Positions 1 to 6,221 of a stretch of 17,003 bases of DNA are shown one piece after another; within the stretch, counting starts at the first letter, position 1; each line of letters opens with the position of its first letter. Under the pieces are notes generated by a model, which was given only the letters and a program-made list of their open reading frames with translations, was not told where the DNA came from and did no database searches. The position numbers and the translations under genes were made by a program. Origin of the DNA: an uncultured Eubacteriales bacterium (lineage in GTDB: Bacteria; Bacillota; Clostridia; Oscillospirales; Oscillospiraceae); contig USHP01000010.1 of assembly GCA_900554625.1 (NCBI GenBank), forward strand, positions 1 through 17,003, written 5' to 3'.

Positions 1-1548
1 GAACTGAGCTATAATTTAACCGCCGGACACAGCTTCCTGCCCGAGGACAAGCTGATGGCAGCCACAGGTCAGCTGCTGTCGGTGGAACCGGAGAGCGTGG
101 GGCAGGGAATTGCACGGCTGCTGGAAGCAGACCGGCTGAAAAAGCAGCGCCTGGCAGGAATCTCGGTAATCTACCTGCCGAGACTCTACGAAGCGGAAAG
201 TTACTGCGCCAGAAGCCTGGCGGAATTTGCCGCCCTTTCTTTCCCAGCACCCCATGGTCTGGAAAAGAAAATCCGGACGGCGGAGCAGGAAAGCGGCGTG
301 GAATATTCTGACGAACAGCGTCAGGCCATCCGGGAAGCGGCAACCTCCGGGCTGCTGCTGATTACCGGCGGCCCAGGTACCGGTAAAACCACCATTCTCA
401 ATGGCATTTTGTCTTTGCTGGGACAGATGCAGCTGCGCTGCCTGCTGGCGGCCCCCACAGGACGGGCGGCCAAACGGCTGACGGAAGTGACCGGAGAAGA
501 AGCTTCCACCATCCATCGCCTGCTGGAAGCGGGGATTGATCCGGGGACCGGAAAAATGTTCTTTGCCCGGGATGAGGATAACCCCTTGAAAGCTGATGCG
601 GTGATTGTGGACGAAATGTCCATGGTGGATGTGGAGCTGCTGTATGCTCTTTTACAGGCGATTCCCCAGGGAAAACGGCTGATTCTGGTGGGAGACCCCG
701 ACCAGCTGCCCCCGGTGGGGCCGGGATTTCCCTTCAGCGATATGCTCCGCAGCGGTCAGCTGCCCACGGTGCGGCTGACGGAGATTTTCCGTCAGGCACA
801 GAAAAGCCTGATCGTCATGAACGCCCACCGGGTCAACCGAGGAGAAATGCCGGATCTGAAAACCGTGAACAGCGATTTCTTTTTCCTGCGTCGGGGCAGT
901 GAAGAAGGAGTTGCCCAACTGATCCGGGATCTGTGCAGTACCCGGCTTCCCAAGAATATGGGCATTCCACAGGAACAAATTCAGGTGCTCAGCCCCACCC
1001 GAAAAGGCGGCGTGGGCACCATGAATCTGAACCGGCTCCTTCAGGAGACCCTGAATCCCCCTGCGCCGGACAAAAAGGAGCGGCAGTTTGGAGAATTCCT
1101 CTTCCGGGAAGGAGATCGGGTGATGCAGATTCGCAACAACTACGATATCCTGTGGAAGAAAACCGACGGCAGCGCCGTGGGAGCGGGAATCTTCAACGGA
1201 GACGTTGGAATTATCCGGGAAATCAACCCTTCTGCCGAAACCATGACCATTGTCTTTGATGACCGGGAAGCGGAGTATGATTTTACCCAGCTCAATGAAC
1301 TGGAACCGGCCTACGCCATGACGGTGCATAAGAGTCAGGGCAGCGAATACCGGGCGGTGATTCTCACGGCCTGGAACGGTTCGCCGTATCTGCTCACCCG
1401 CAGCATTCTCTACACCGCCATTACCCGGGCCAGGGAACTGCTGATTGTGGTTGGTAAGGAAGAGACGGTGGCGGCGATGACCCAGAACGCCACCAAAAAC
1501 CGCCGCTACACCGGTCTGAAGCTTCGCTTGCAGGGAAAAGTGGAATGA
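1..1548 (+). CDS. recD2: RecD2-type ATP-dependent DNA helicase (SF1B), 5' end cut by window
   Basis: The frame is open from base 1, so the gene begins upstream; 515 residues are visible, whereas RecD2 proteins usually have about 730-750. The family unwinds DNA 5' to 3' in repair and recombination, in bacteria that often lack RecBC. Numbering from the first visible codon, the Walker A motif GGPGTGKTT is at about residues 123-131. The Walker B/DEXX-type motif VIVDEMSMVD is near 201, motif III VGDPDQLPPVG near 230, and the C-terminal UvrD-like motifs YAMTVHKSQGSEY (near 438) and ILYTAITRARELLIVVG follow. Helicase core and C-terminal domain are intact. The missing part would hold the OB/HhH N-terminal region. 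The stop codon overlaps the next gene's start as ATGA, which points to translational coupling. RecD2 fits better than a RecBCD subunit because no recB or recC is adjacent, though upstream sequence is not visible. Confidence 0.93.
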   Translation, partial: ELSYNLTAGHSFLPEDKLMAATGQLLSVEPESVGQGIARLLEADRLKKQRLAGISVIYLPRLYEAESYCARSLAEFAALSFPAPHGLEKKIRTAEQESGVEYSDEQRQAIREAATSGLLLITGGPGTGKTTILNGILSLLGQMQLRCLLAAPTGRAAKRLTEVTGEEASTIHRLLEAGIDPGTGKMFFARDEDNPLKADAVIVDEMSMVDVELLYALLQAIPQGKRLILVGDPDQLPPVGPGFPFSDMLRSGQLPTVRLTEIFRQAQKSLIVMNAHRVNRGEMPDLKTVNSDFFFLRRGSEEGVAQLIRDLCSTRLPKNMGIPQEQIQVLSPTRKGGVGTMNLNRLLQETLNPPAPDKKERQFGEFLFREGDRVMQIRNNYDILWKKTDGSAVGAGIFNGDVGIIREINPSAETMTIVFDDREAEYDFTQLNELEPAYAMTVHKSQGSEYRAVILTAWNGSPYLLTRSILYTAITRARELLIVVGKEETVAAMTQNATKNRRYTGLKLRLQGKVE

Positions 1549-2195
1549 AACTGTATCATACTCTAATGCAGCTGCTGTTTCCGCCAAAGTGTGTTTTGTG
1601 CGGTAACCTTTTGGGAAAAGAAGCGCTGGACCTGTGCAAAGATTGTCGTTTGGATGCTCCGGAGTACCCAAACCGGAAAAGTAAGCTTCAATTTCTTGAC
1701 AGTTTCGCCGCTGTCTGGTACTATGAAGGAAACGTAAGAAGAAGTTTGCTGCGTTATAAATTTTATCATGCCCGCTCCTATGCCGATGCTTACGGCCGGC
1801 TGCTGGCCATGAAGATTCTCCGGCTGTATCCGGAGGGCTTCGATGTTCTGACCTGGATTCCGGTCAGTCCCCTGCGAAAACTGTGCCGGGGATACGACCA
1901 GGTGGAACTGCTGGCGAAAGCGGTGGGCAGGGAACTGGAAATGACTTCGGTTCCTGCACTGAAGAAAGTTCGTCATAACCGTCCCCAATCCGGAATTTCC
2001 GGAGCAGCCCAACGCCGGGCCAATGTGCTGGGCGCTTACCAGGTAACAGACCCCAGCTTGGTATCTGGAAAGCGGGTTTTGCTGCTGGATGATATCCTGA
2101 CCACAGGAGCCACCGCCGGAGAGGTTGCCAGAGTTTTGCTGAGCGCCGGGGCCGGGGAAGTACATTGCGCCGCAGTTGCGGCGGCACGAAAGTAA
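1545..2195 (+). CDS. comF: ComF family protein / phosphoribosyltransferase-like competence protein
   Basis: A 216-residue protein of normal length for the ComFC/GntX family. A four-cysteine zinc-ribbon-like element (C16, C19, C31, C34) leads into a type I phosphoribosyltransferase fold. The PRPP-binding loop VLLLDDILTTGATA lies at 178-191. The family signatures RGYDQVELLAKAV (115-127) and RHNRPQSGISGAAQRRAN (143-160) are also present. Relatives are needed for uptake of single-stranded DNA during transformation, but the biochemical reaction is not settled and many non-competent bacteria keep the gene. The start ATG overlaps the recD2 stop by 4 nt, and the stop is 10 nt before mreB, so all three genes are probably co-transcribed. 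A helicase next to a ComF protein fits a DNA-handling role. No comFA helicase gene is visible beside it. Confidence 0.9.
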   Translation: MKLYHTLMQLLFPPKCVLCGNLLGKEALDLCKDCRLDAPEYPNRKSKLQFLDSFAAVWYYEGNVRRSLLRYKFYHARSYADAYGRLLAMKILRLYPEGFDVLTWIPVSPLRKLCRGYDQVELLAKAVGRELEMTSVPALKKVRHNRPQSGISGAAQRRANVLGAYQVTDPSLVSGKRVLLLDDILTTGATAGEVARVLLSAGAGEVHCAAVAAARK

Positions 2196-2205
2196 AGGTG
2201 TCATT

Positions 2206-3252
2206 ATGTCTCTGTTTTCTATGTTTTCCAATGACCTGGGTGTGGACCTGGGTACCTGTAATGTGTTGATTTACGCCGACGGCAAAGGCCTGGTGGTTCG
2301 GGAACCTTCCGTTGTGGCGGTGGACAAGAATACCGGCAAGATTCTGCAGGTAGGCGCCGCCGCCCGGAATATGCTGGGCCGTACCCCCGGCAACGTGGTG
2401 GCTATGCACCCGCTGAAGGACGGCATCGTGTCCGACCACGAAATGACCGTTCGTATGCTTCAGGAGATGTTCAAAACCGCTACCAAGGCTGGCCTGTTCA
2501 CGCCCAAGCCCCGTGTGGTTGTGTCTGTCCCCTCCGGTGTGTCGGAAGTGGAAGAGCGCAGCGTCATCAACGCCGCCATCGAAGCCGGTGCCCGTCGTGT
2601 GTTCCTGATTGAAGAGCCTCTCGCTGCCGGATTGGGTGCGGGACTGGATATCCGAGGTGCCAGCGGTCACCTGGTGGTAGACGTGGGCGGCGGTACCACG
2701 GACATTGCGGTGCTGAGCATGAACGGCGTGGCAGTTTCCTCTTCTCTGAAAATTGCAGGCAACTACTTTGACGAAATGATTGCCCGGTATGTCCGCCGTC
2801 AGCACGGCATCATCATTGGACAGGTAACGGCGGAAAGCATTAAAATTCAGATCGGCCAGGTTTACCCCCGGGATGAAGAACGCAGCATGAACATCAAGGG
2901 CCGGGACTATAAGACCGGTATGCCCAAGAACGTAACCCTGACCTCCAACGAGATCTATGAGGTTCTGCGCCGTCCCGCCCGGCAGATTGCGGATGAAGTG
3001 CTGGCGGTGCTGGAGCAGACCAGCCCGGAGCTGGTGTCGGATATCTCCGAGAACGGCATTACCATCACCGGTGGCTGTGGTCAGCTGTGGGGCATGGATT
3101 TGCTGCTGATGGAGCGCACTGGCATTGCCTGTATCCTGGCAGACGACCCGGATGCCTGCACTGCTTACGGCGCCGGCAAGAGTCTGGCCTGGATTAACAA
3201 CATGCAGGAAGGCCCCATCAACATTGCCAGAAAACGGGCAATGCGGGGATAA
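2206..3252 (+). CDS. mreB: MreB/Mbl-type rod-shape actin homologue
   Basis: A 348-residue bacterial actin that should polymerise with ATP under the membrane and guide lateral wall synthesis. The phosphate-1 loop is DLGVDLGTCNVLIY (10-23), phosphate-2 is VVDVGGGTTDIAVLS (157-171), the hinge segment is IEEPLAAGLGAG (135-146) and the adenosine motif is TGGCGQLWG (288-296). The family usually has GGGALLRG at the adenosine site, so this copy is somewhat divergent there and in its last 50 residues. ATG at 2206 is chosen because AAAGGTG lies 5 nt before it. An in-frame TTG at 2176 sits inside comF without such a site. The gene is not followed by mreC or mreD, so it may be an Mbl or MreBH-like paralogue rather than the main MreB. 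It is the last gene of the recD2-comF unit and is followed by a terminator. Confidence 0.92.
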   Translation: MSLFSMFSNDLGVDLGTCNVLIYADGKGLVVREPSVVAVDKNTGKILQVGAAARNMLGRTPGNVVAMHPLKDGIVSDHEMTVRMLQEMFKTATKAGLFTPKPRVVVSVPSGVSEVEERSVINAAIEAGARRVFLIEEPLAAGLGAGLDIRGASGHLVVDVGGGTTDIAVLSMNGVAVSSSLKIAGNYFDEMIARYVRRQHGIIIGQVTAESIKIQIGQVYPRDEERSMNIKGRDYKTGMPKNVTLTSNEIYEVLRRPARQIADEVLAVLEQTSPELVSDISENGITITGGCGQLWGMDLLLMERTGIACILADDPDACTAYGAGKSLAWINNMQEGPINIARKRAMRG

Positions 3253-3264
3253 AAATGCAAAATA

Positions 3265-3296
3265 CGGCTGGGAAGCGTAATATTGCTTCCCAGCCG
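3265..3296. terminator. Bidirectional intrinsic terminator between mreB and the feo operon
   Basis: A perfect 12-bp stem (CGGCTGGGAAGC / GCTTCCCAGCCG) with an 8-nt loop lies 12 nt after the mreB stop. On the plus strand it is followed by TTTTGTTATACTTTTTT. On the minus strand it is followed by TATTTTGCATTTTTATC. It sits 5 nt from the end of the converging Cys-rich gene, so it can stop transcription from both sides. Confidence 0.88.
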
Positions 3297-3301
3297 TTTT
3301 G

Positions 3302-3472
3302 TTATACTTTTTTGCCGTGGCAGCAGCCGGACATGGAACAGCCGCTGCAGGAGCCGCAGCATCCGCCCTTTTTCCGATCCCGGCGCATGACAGCCACTGC
3401 GGCAAGCACAGCCAGAATCAGCACAGCCAGCACAACTGCATTGCCCCAGTTGGCCGAGATCCATTGTATCAT
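3302..3472 (-). CDS. FeoB-associated Cys-rich membrane protein (56 aa)
   Basis: This small gene encodes 56 residues. The product has a short N-terminus (MIQWISANWGN), one hydrophobic segment at about residues 10-29 (AVVLAVLILAVLAAVAV), a basic stop-transfer stretch (MRRDRKKGG), and a Cys-rich tail whose motif is CCGSCSGCSMSGCCHG. That order matches the FeoB-associated Cys-rich membrane proteins found after feoB in Firmicutes and proposed to assist Fe2+ transfer; their exact role is not established. The start ATG at 3472 has AAAGGA 7 nt before it and lies 17 nt after the feoB stop, so it is the third gene of the feo operon. The stop is next to the shared terminator. The tail has six cysteines and one histidine, which could bind metal. 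Confidence 0.9.
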   Translation of the reverse strand: MIQWISANWGNAVVLAVLILAVLAAVAVMRRDRKKGGCCGSCSGCSMSGCCHGKKV

Positions 3473-3489
3473 AGGGATTTCCTTTCTTT

Positions 3490-5661
3490 TTATACGCCGA
3501 TTTTCACAGGTACATCAGCATAACGGTTTTTCCGGACCACCAGGTATACCAGCCCTGCCAGGACAGCCGCAGCGACCAAGGTCAAAATGCCAAAGCTGGC
3601 TTCCCCGGTGAACAGTCCGCCGATCTGGTAGACAATCAGGGAGATGGCGTAAGCAAAGCCGCACATATAGCCGATGGTGGCCAGGGTCCACTTGCCGCTG
3701 TTCATTTCCCGGCGGATGGCGCCAATAGCAGCAAAGCAGGGAGCGCACAGCAGGTTGAAGATCATAAAGCTGTATGCCCGAACGGGGCCAAAGTCCGCAG
3801 CAATCATGGCCCAGATTTCGCTGCCCTCTTCACTGAGTTCTCCGGCATAGTGGTACAGGGTACCGAAGGTCATGACAACCTGTTCCTTGGCAATCAGACC
3901 GGTGAAGGTGGCCACGGTTGCCTTCCAGGCCATATCGCCCATCCAGCCCAGGGGATAGAACAGCCAGGCGATGGCCTTGCCCAGATCTGCCAGCAGGGAG
4001 GTGTTGTTGTCCGAAACCGCCTGAAATACGCCATTTTCAAAGCCGTAGCTTTGCAGGAACCACAGTACGATGGAGCTGAGCAGCACAATGGTCAGAGCCC
4101 GCTTGACGAAATCCCAGCCCCGCTCACCGGTGGAGCGCAGCACATTCCGGGCAGAGGGCAGGTGGTAGGTGGGCAGCTCCATAACGAAGGGAGCAGGCTT
4201 GCCAGCCAGCGCCTTGAATTTCTTCAGAATCACGCCGGAGATAACCACAGCGCCCACGCCAATGAAGAAGGCGGAGGTGGCAACCAGCGGAGAATTGCCG
4301 AATACCGCACCGGCGAACAGACCGATAATGGGCATTTTGGCGCCGCAGGGAATGAAACCGGTGGTCATTACGGTGATTTTCCGGTCCCGGTCCTGCTCAA
4401 TGGTTCGGGAGGCCAGAATGCCGGGAACGCCGCAGCCGGTAGCCACCAACATGGGGATGATGGACTTGCCGGACAGGCCGAACTTGCGCAGAATCCGGTC
4501 CATAATGAAGGCCACCCGGGACATATAGCCCACATCTTCCAGGATGGACAGAAGGAACGACAGTACCAGAATCTGGGGAACAAATCCCAGAACCGAGCCA
4601 ACACCCGCCAGAATGCCGTCCATCACCAGACCATACAGCCAGGGGCTGACATGCAGGCTGGTCAGCAGACCGCCCAGCAGGTCCGGAATCCACTGGCCGA
4701 ACAGCACATCATTGGCCCAGTCGGTGCAGATGGTACCGATGGAGAAGGGGAAGCTGCCCATGGCGATGGCGTACATCAGAAACATCACCCCGGCAAAAAA
4801 CGGCAATGCCAGAATCCGGTGGGTGACGATCCGGTCAATTTTATCCGACAAAGTCAGTGAATACTTGGGAGCCTTCTTCACAACAGCCCGGTCCATCACA
4901 TTGCCGATATAGGTGTAGCGCTGATCGGCAATGATGGATTCGGCATCGTCGTCCATTTCTGCTTCGCAATCGGCAATGTGCTTTTCCAGATGGGCAATCA
5001 GATCATTGTCCAGCTTCAGTTCGTTACGCACCCGCTGATCCCGTTCAAAAAGCTTAATGGCGTACCAGCGCAGATAATTCTGAGGAACCTTCCCTTCAAT
5101 GGATTCTTCGATATGGGCCAGGGCGTGTTCTACGCTGCCGTTGAAAACGTGGGGCATTTCTCCATGGGTGTGGTGTCTAGCCAGTTCCACTGCCTTTTCT
5201 GCAGCTTCCTGGCAGCCCAGACTTTTCAGTGCGCTGATTTCCAGACAGGTGCAGCCCAGAGCCTTGCTCAGCTTCTGCAGATCGATGGTATCTCCGTTTT
5301 TGCGAACCAGGTCGATCATATTCACGGCAACCACCACCGGGTGGCCCAGTTCAATCAGCTGGGTAGTCAGATAGAGATTTCGCTCAATGTTGGTGCCGTC
5401 TACGATGTTCAAAATGGCGTCGGGATGCTCGGTCACCAGATACCGGCGGGTAACCACCTCCTCCGGAGAATAGGGAGACAGAGAGTAAATTCCCGGCAGG
5501 TCCTGGATAATGACATCGTCATGGCCTTTCAGGGTTCCCTCTTTCTTCTCCACGGTGACTCCCGGCCAGTTTCCCACATACTGGTTGGAACCGGTCAGTA
5601 TATTGAATAAGGTTGTCTTGCCGCAGTTGGGGTTGCCGGCAAGGGCAATTTTAATACCCAT
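3490..5661 (-). CDS. feoB: Ferrous iron transporter B (FeoB)
   Basis: A 723-residue inner-membrane Fe2+ transporter with an N-terminal GTPase domain. G1 is GNPNCGKT (9-16), G2 lies in VGNWPGVTVEKK (29-40), G3 is DLPG (54-57), G4 is NMID (114-117) and G5 is SALK (143-146). A helical regulatory domain with an acidic stretch follows at about 180-270, then a membrane part with many hydrophobic helices. The gate segments CGVPGILASRTIE and FIPCGAKMPIIGLFAG are characteristic of the family and carry the conserved cysteine. Length is normal. The start ATG has GGAGGGG 9 nt upstream. The gene lies 50 nt after feoA and is followed by the Cys-rich helper. A palindrome matching the one at the operon promoter lies just before its ribosome binding site (5683-5700), so it may respond to iron separately from feoA. 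Confidence 0.97.
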   Translation of the reverse strand: MGIKIALAGNPNCGKTTLFNILTGSNQYVGNWPGVTVEKKEGTLKGHDDVIIQDLPGIYSLSPYSPEEVVTRRYLVTEHPDAILNIVDGTNIERNLYLTTQLIELGHPVVVAVNMIDLVRKNGDTIDLQKLSKALGCTCLEISALKSLGCQEAAEKAVELARHHTHGEMPHVFNGSVEHALAHIEESIEGKVPQNYLRWYAIKLFERDQRVRNELKLDNDLIAHLEKHIADCEAEMDDDAESIIADQRYTYIGNVMDRAVVKKAPKYSLTLSDKIDRIVTHRILALPFFAGVMFLMYAIAMGSFPFSIGTICTDWANDVLFGQWIPDLLGGLLTSLHVSPWLYGLVMDGILAGVGSVLGFVPQILVLSFLLSILEDVGYMSRVAFIMDRILRKFGLSGKSIIPMLVATGCGVPGILASRTIEQDRDRKITVMTTGFIPCGAKMPIIGLFAGAVFGNSPLVATSAFFIGVGAVVISGVILKKFKALAGKPAPFVMELPTYHLPSARNVLRSTGERGWDFVKRALTIVLLSSIVLWFLQSYGFENGVFQAVSDNNTSLLADLGKAIAWLFYPLGWMGDMAWKATVATFTGLIAKEQVVMTFGTLYHYAGELSEEGSEIWAMIAADFGPVRAYSFMIFNLLCAPCFAAIGAIRREMNSGKWTLATIGYMCGFAYAISLIVYQIGGLFTGEASFGILTLVAAAVLAGLVYLVVRKNRYADVPVKIGV

Positions 5662-5682
5662 AGTTTTGTTCCCCTCCTATGT

Positions 5683-5700
5683 ACTTAGCCAAGGCTAACT
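5683..5700. promoter_or_regulatory. Candidate metal-regulator operator between feoA and feoB
   Basis: The sequence ACTTAGCC-AA-GGCTAACT is a near-perfect palindrome: the 6-bp inner arms are perfect and 7 of 8 positions match over the full arm. It repeats the architecture of the site at the feoA promoter. It lies 3 nt from the region of the feoB ribosome binding site. The TTAGxx...xxCTAA form resembles boxes of DtxR/IdeR/MntR-type repressors and not the Bacillus-type Fur box. Assignment to that family is inference. Confidence 0.55.
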
Positions 5701-5711
5701 CCTGGCGATAG

Positions 5712-5933
5712 TTAAGCGATTTCAATCATTTCCGCATCCGCCTTGCGCAGGCTGAGCTCATATCCGCGTACATTGATTTCAATGGGATCTCCCAGGGGGG
5801 CTACTTTGCGCACAAAGATTTCCACCCGCTTTGTGATTCCCATATCCATGATTCGCCGCCGTACGGCACCTTCTCCGTGGAGTTTTACCACGGTAACGGT
5901 CTGACCGACTTTGGCATCTTTCAGTGTTTTCAT
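5712..5933 (-). CDS. feoA: Ferrous iron transport protein A (FeoA)
   Basis: A 73-residue cytoplasmic protein with the SH3-like FeoA fold. It opens with a typical TLKDAKVGQTVTVVKLHGEG stretch, followed by RRRIMDMGITKRVEIFVRKVAPLGDPIEINVRGYELSLRKADAEMI, where the MG(I/L)T and GYELSLRKxDA signatures of the family are visible. FeoA is a partner of FeoB and is needed for full Fe2+ uptake; how it acts is debated. The start ATG has AAGGAGG 8 nt upstream. It is the first gene of the feoA-feoB-Cys-rich operon and is transcribed from the promoter at 6009-6037, which overlaps a palindromic operator. Length is typical for a free-standing FeoA. Confidence 0.95.
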   Translation of the reverse strand: MKTLKDAKVGQTVTVVKLHGEGAVRRRIMDMGITKRVEIFVRKVAPLGDPIEINVRGYELSLRKADAEMIEIA

Positions 5934-5985
5934 TATGGTTGCCTCCTTACCATCGGCAGAATCAGTAAATTGTATATCAGGACTT

Positions 5986-6003
5986 AGTTAGCTTTAGCTA
6001 ACT
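5986..6003. promoter_or_regulatory. Candidate operator at the feo transcription start
   Basis: AGTTAGCT-TT-AGCTAACT is a perfect palindrome with 8-bp arms. It begins 5 bp downstream of the -10 box and so covers the expected start of transcription, a classic repressor position. Compared with the site at 5683-5700, the shared pattern is AgTTAGCyAArGCTAACT. Iron-dependent repression by a DtxR-family protein is the likely meaning but is inferred. Confidence 0.65.
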
Positions 6004-6008
6004 CCTAT

Positions 6009-6037
6009 ATGATAATACCGGATACAGAATTTGTCAA
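6009..6037 (-). promoter_or_regulatory. Sigma-A promoter of the feo operon
   Basis: On the minus strand, TTGACA (6037-6032) is separated by 17 bp from TATCAT (6014-6009). It lies about 75 bp upstream of the feoA start, and the perfect palindrome at 5986-6003 follows at once. Nothing better was seen in the interval. Confidence 0.75.
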
Positions 6038-6123
6038 GAAAGGATTGGGCAAAAAACTGCCAAAGTTTTTTCGGAAGGGTGCGCTGTATCTGGACAGATT
6101 TGTACCCTGACGCAGATAAAAAA

Positions 6124-6150
6124 GAAAAGCCTTGGTTTCCAAGGCTTTTC
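6124..6150 (-). terminator. Intrinsic terminator of the five-gene c-di-GMP/acyl operon
   Basis: A perfect 12-bp stem (GAAAAGCCTTGG / CCAAGGCTTTTC) with a 3-nt loop, followed on the minus strand by TTTTTTATC. It lies about 70 bp after the stop of the HD-GYP gene and just before the feo promoter. The T-run is only strong on the minus strand. The rest of 6038-6221 holds no gene that I can support. Confidence 0.88.
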
Positions 6151-6221
6151 AAAGCAATCGGATATCTTCTGCGGCGGAAACAGGATCTGCGCCGGTGGGA
6201 TGAATGCTGCGTCAACCGGAT

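Noticed and set aside
2176..2205. Upstream TTG start for mreB
   Set aside because: It would add ten residues inside the comF coding sequence, while ATG 2206 has a well-spaced AAAGGTG and gives a normal MreB N-terminus.
1864..3405. Long minus-strand frame (513 codons) opposite comF and mreB
   Set aside because: It lies antisense to two clear genes, has low-complexity His/Gln-rich content typical of antisense frames in GC-rich DNA, and lacks family motifs.
3850..4860. Plus-strand frame of 336 codons opposite feoB
   Set aside because: Antisense to well-supported feoB, with no start signal and a Gly/Gln/His-rich composition of a shadow frame. The same applies to frames at 6477-7781, 7857-8720, 9787-11043 and 13266-14510.
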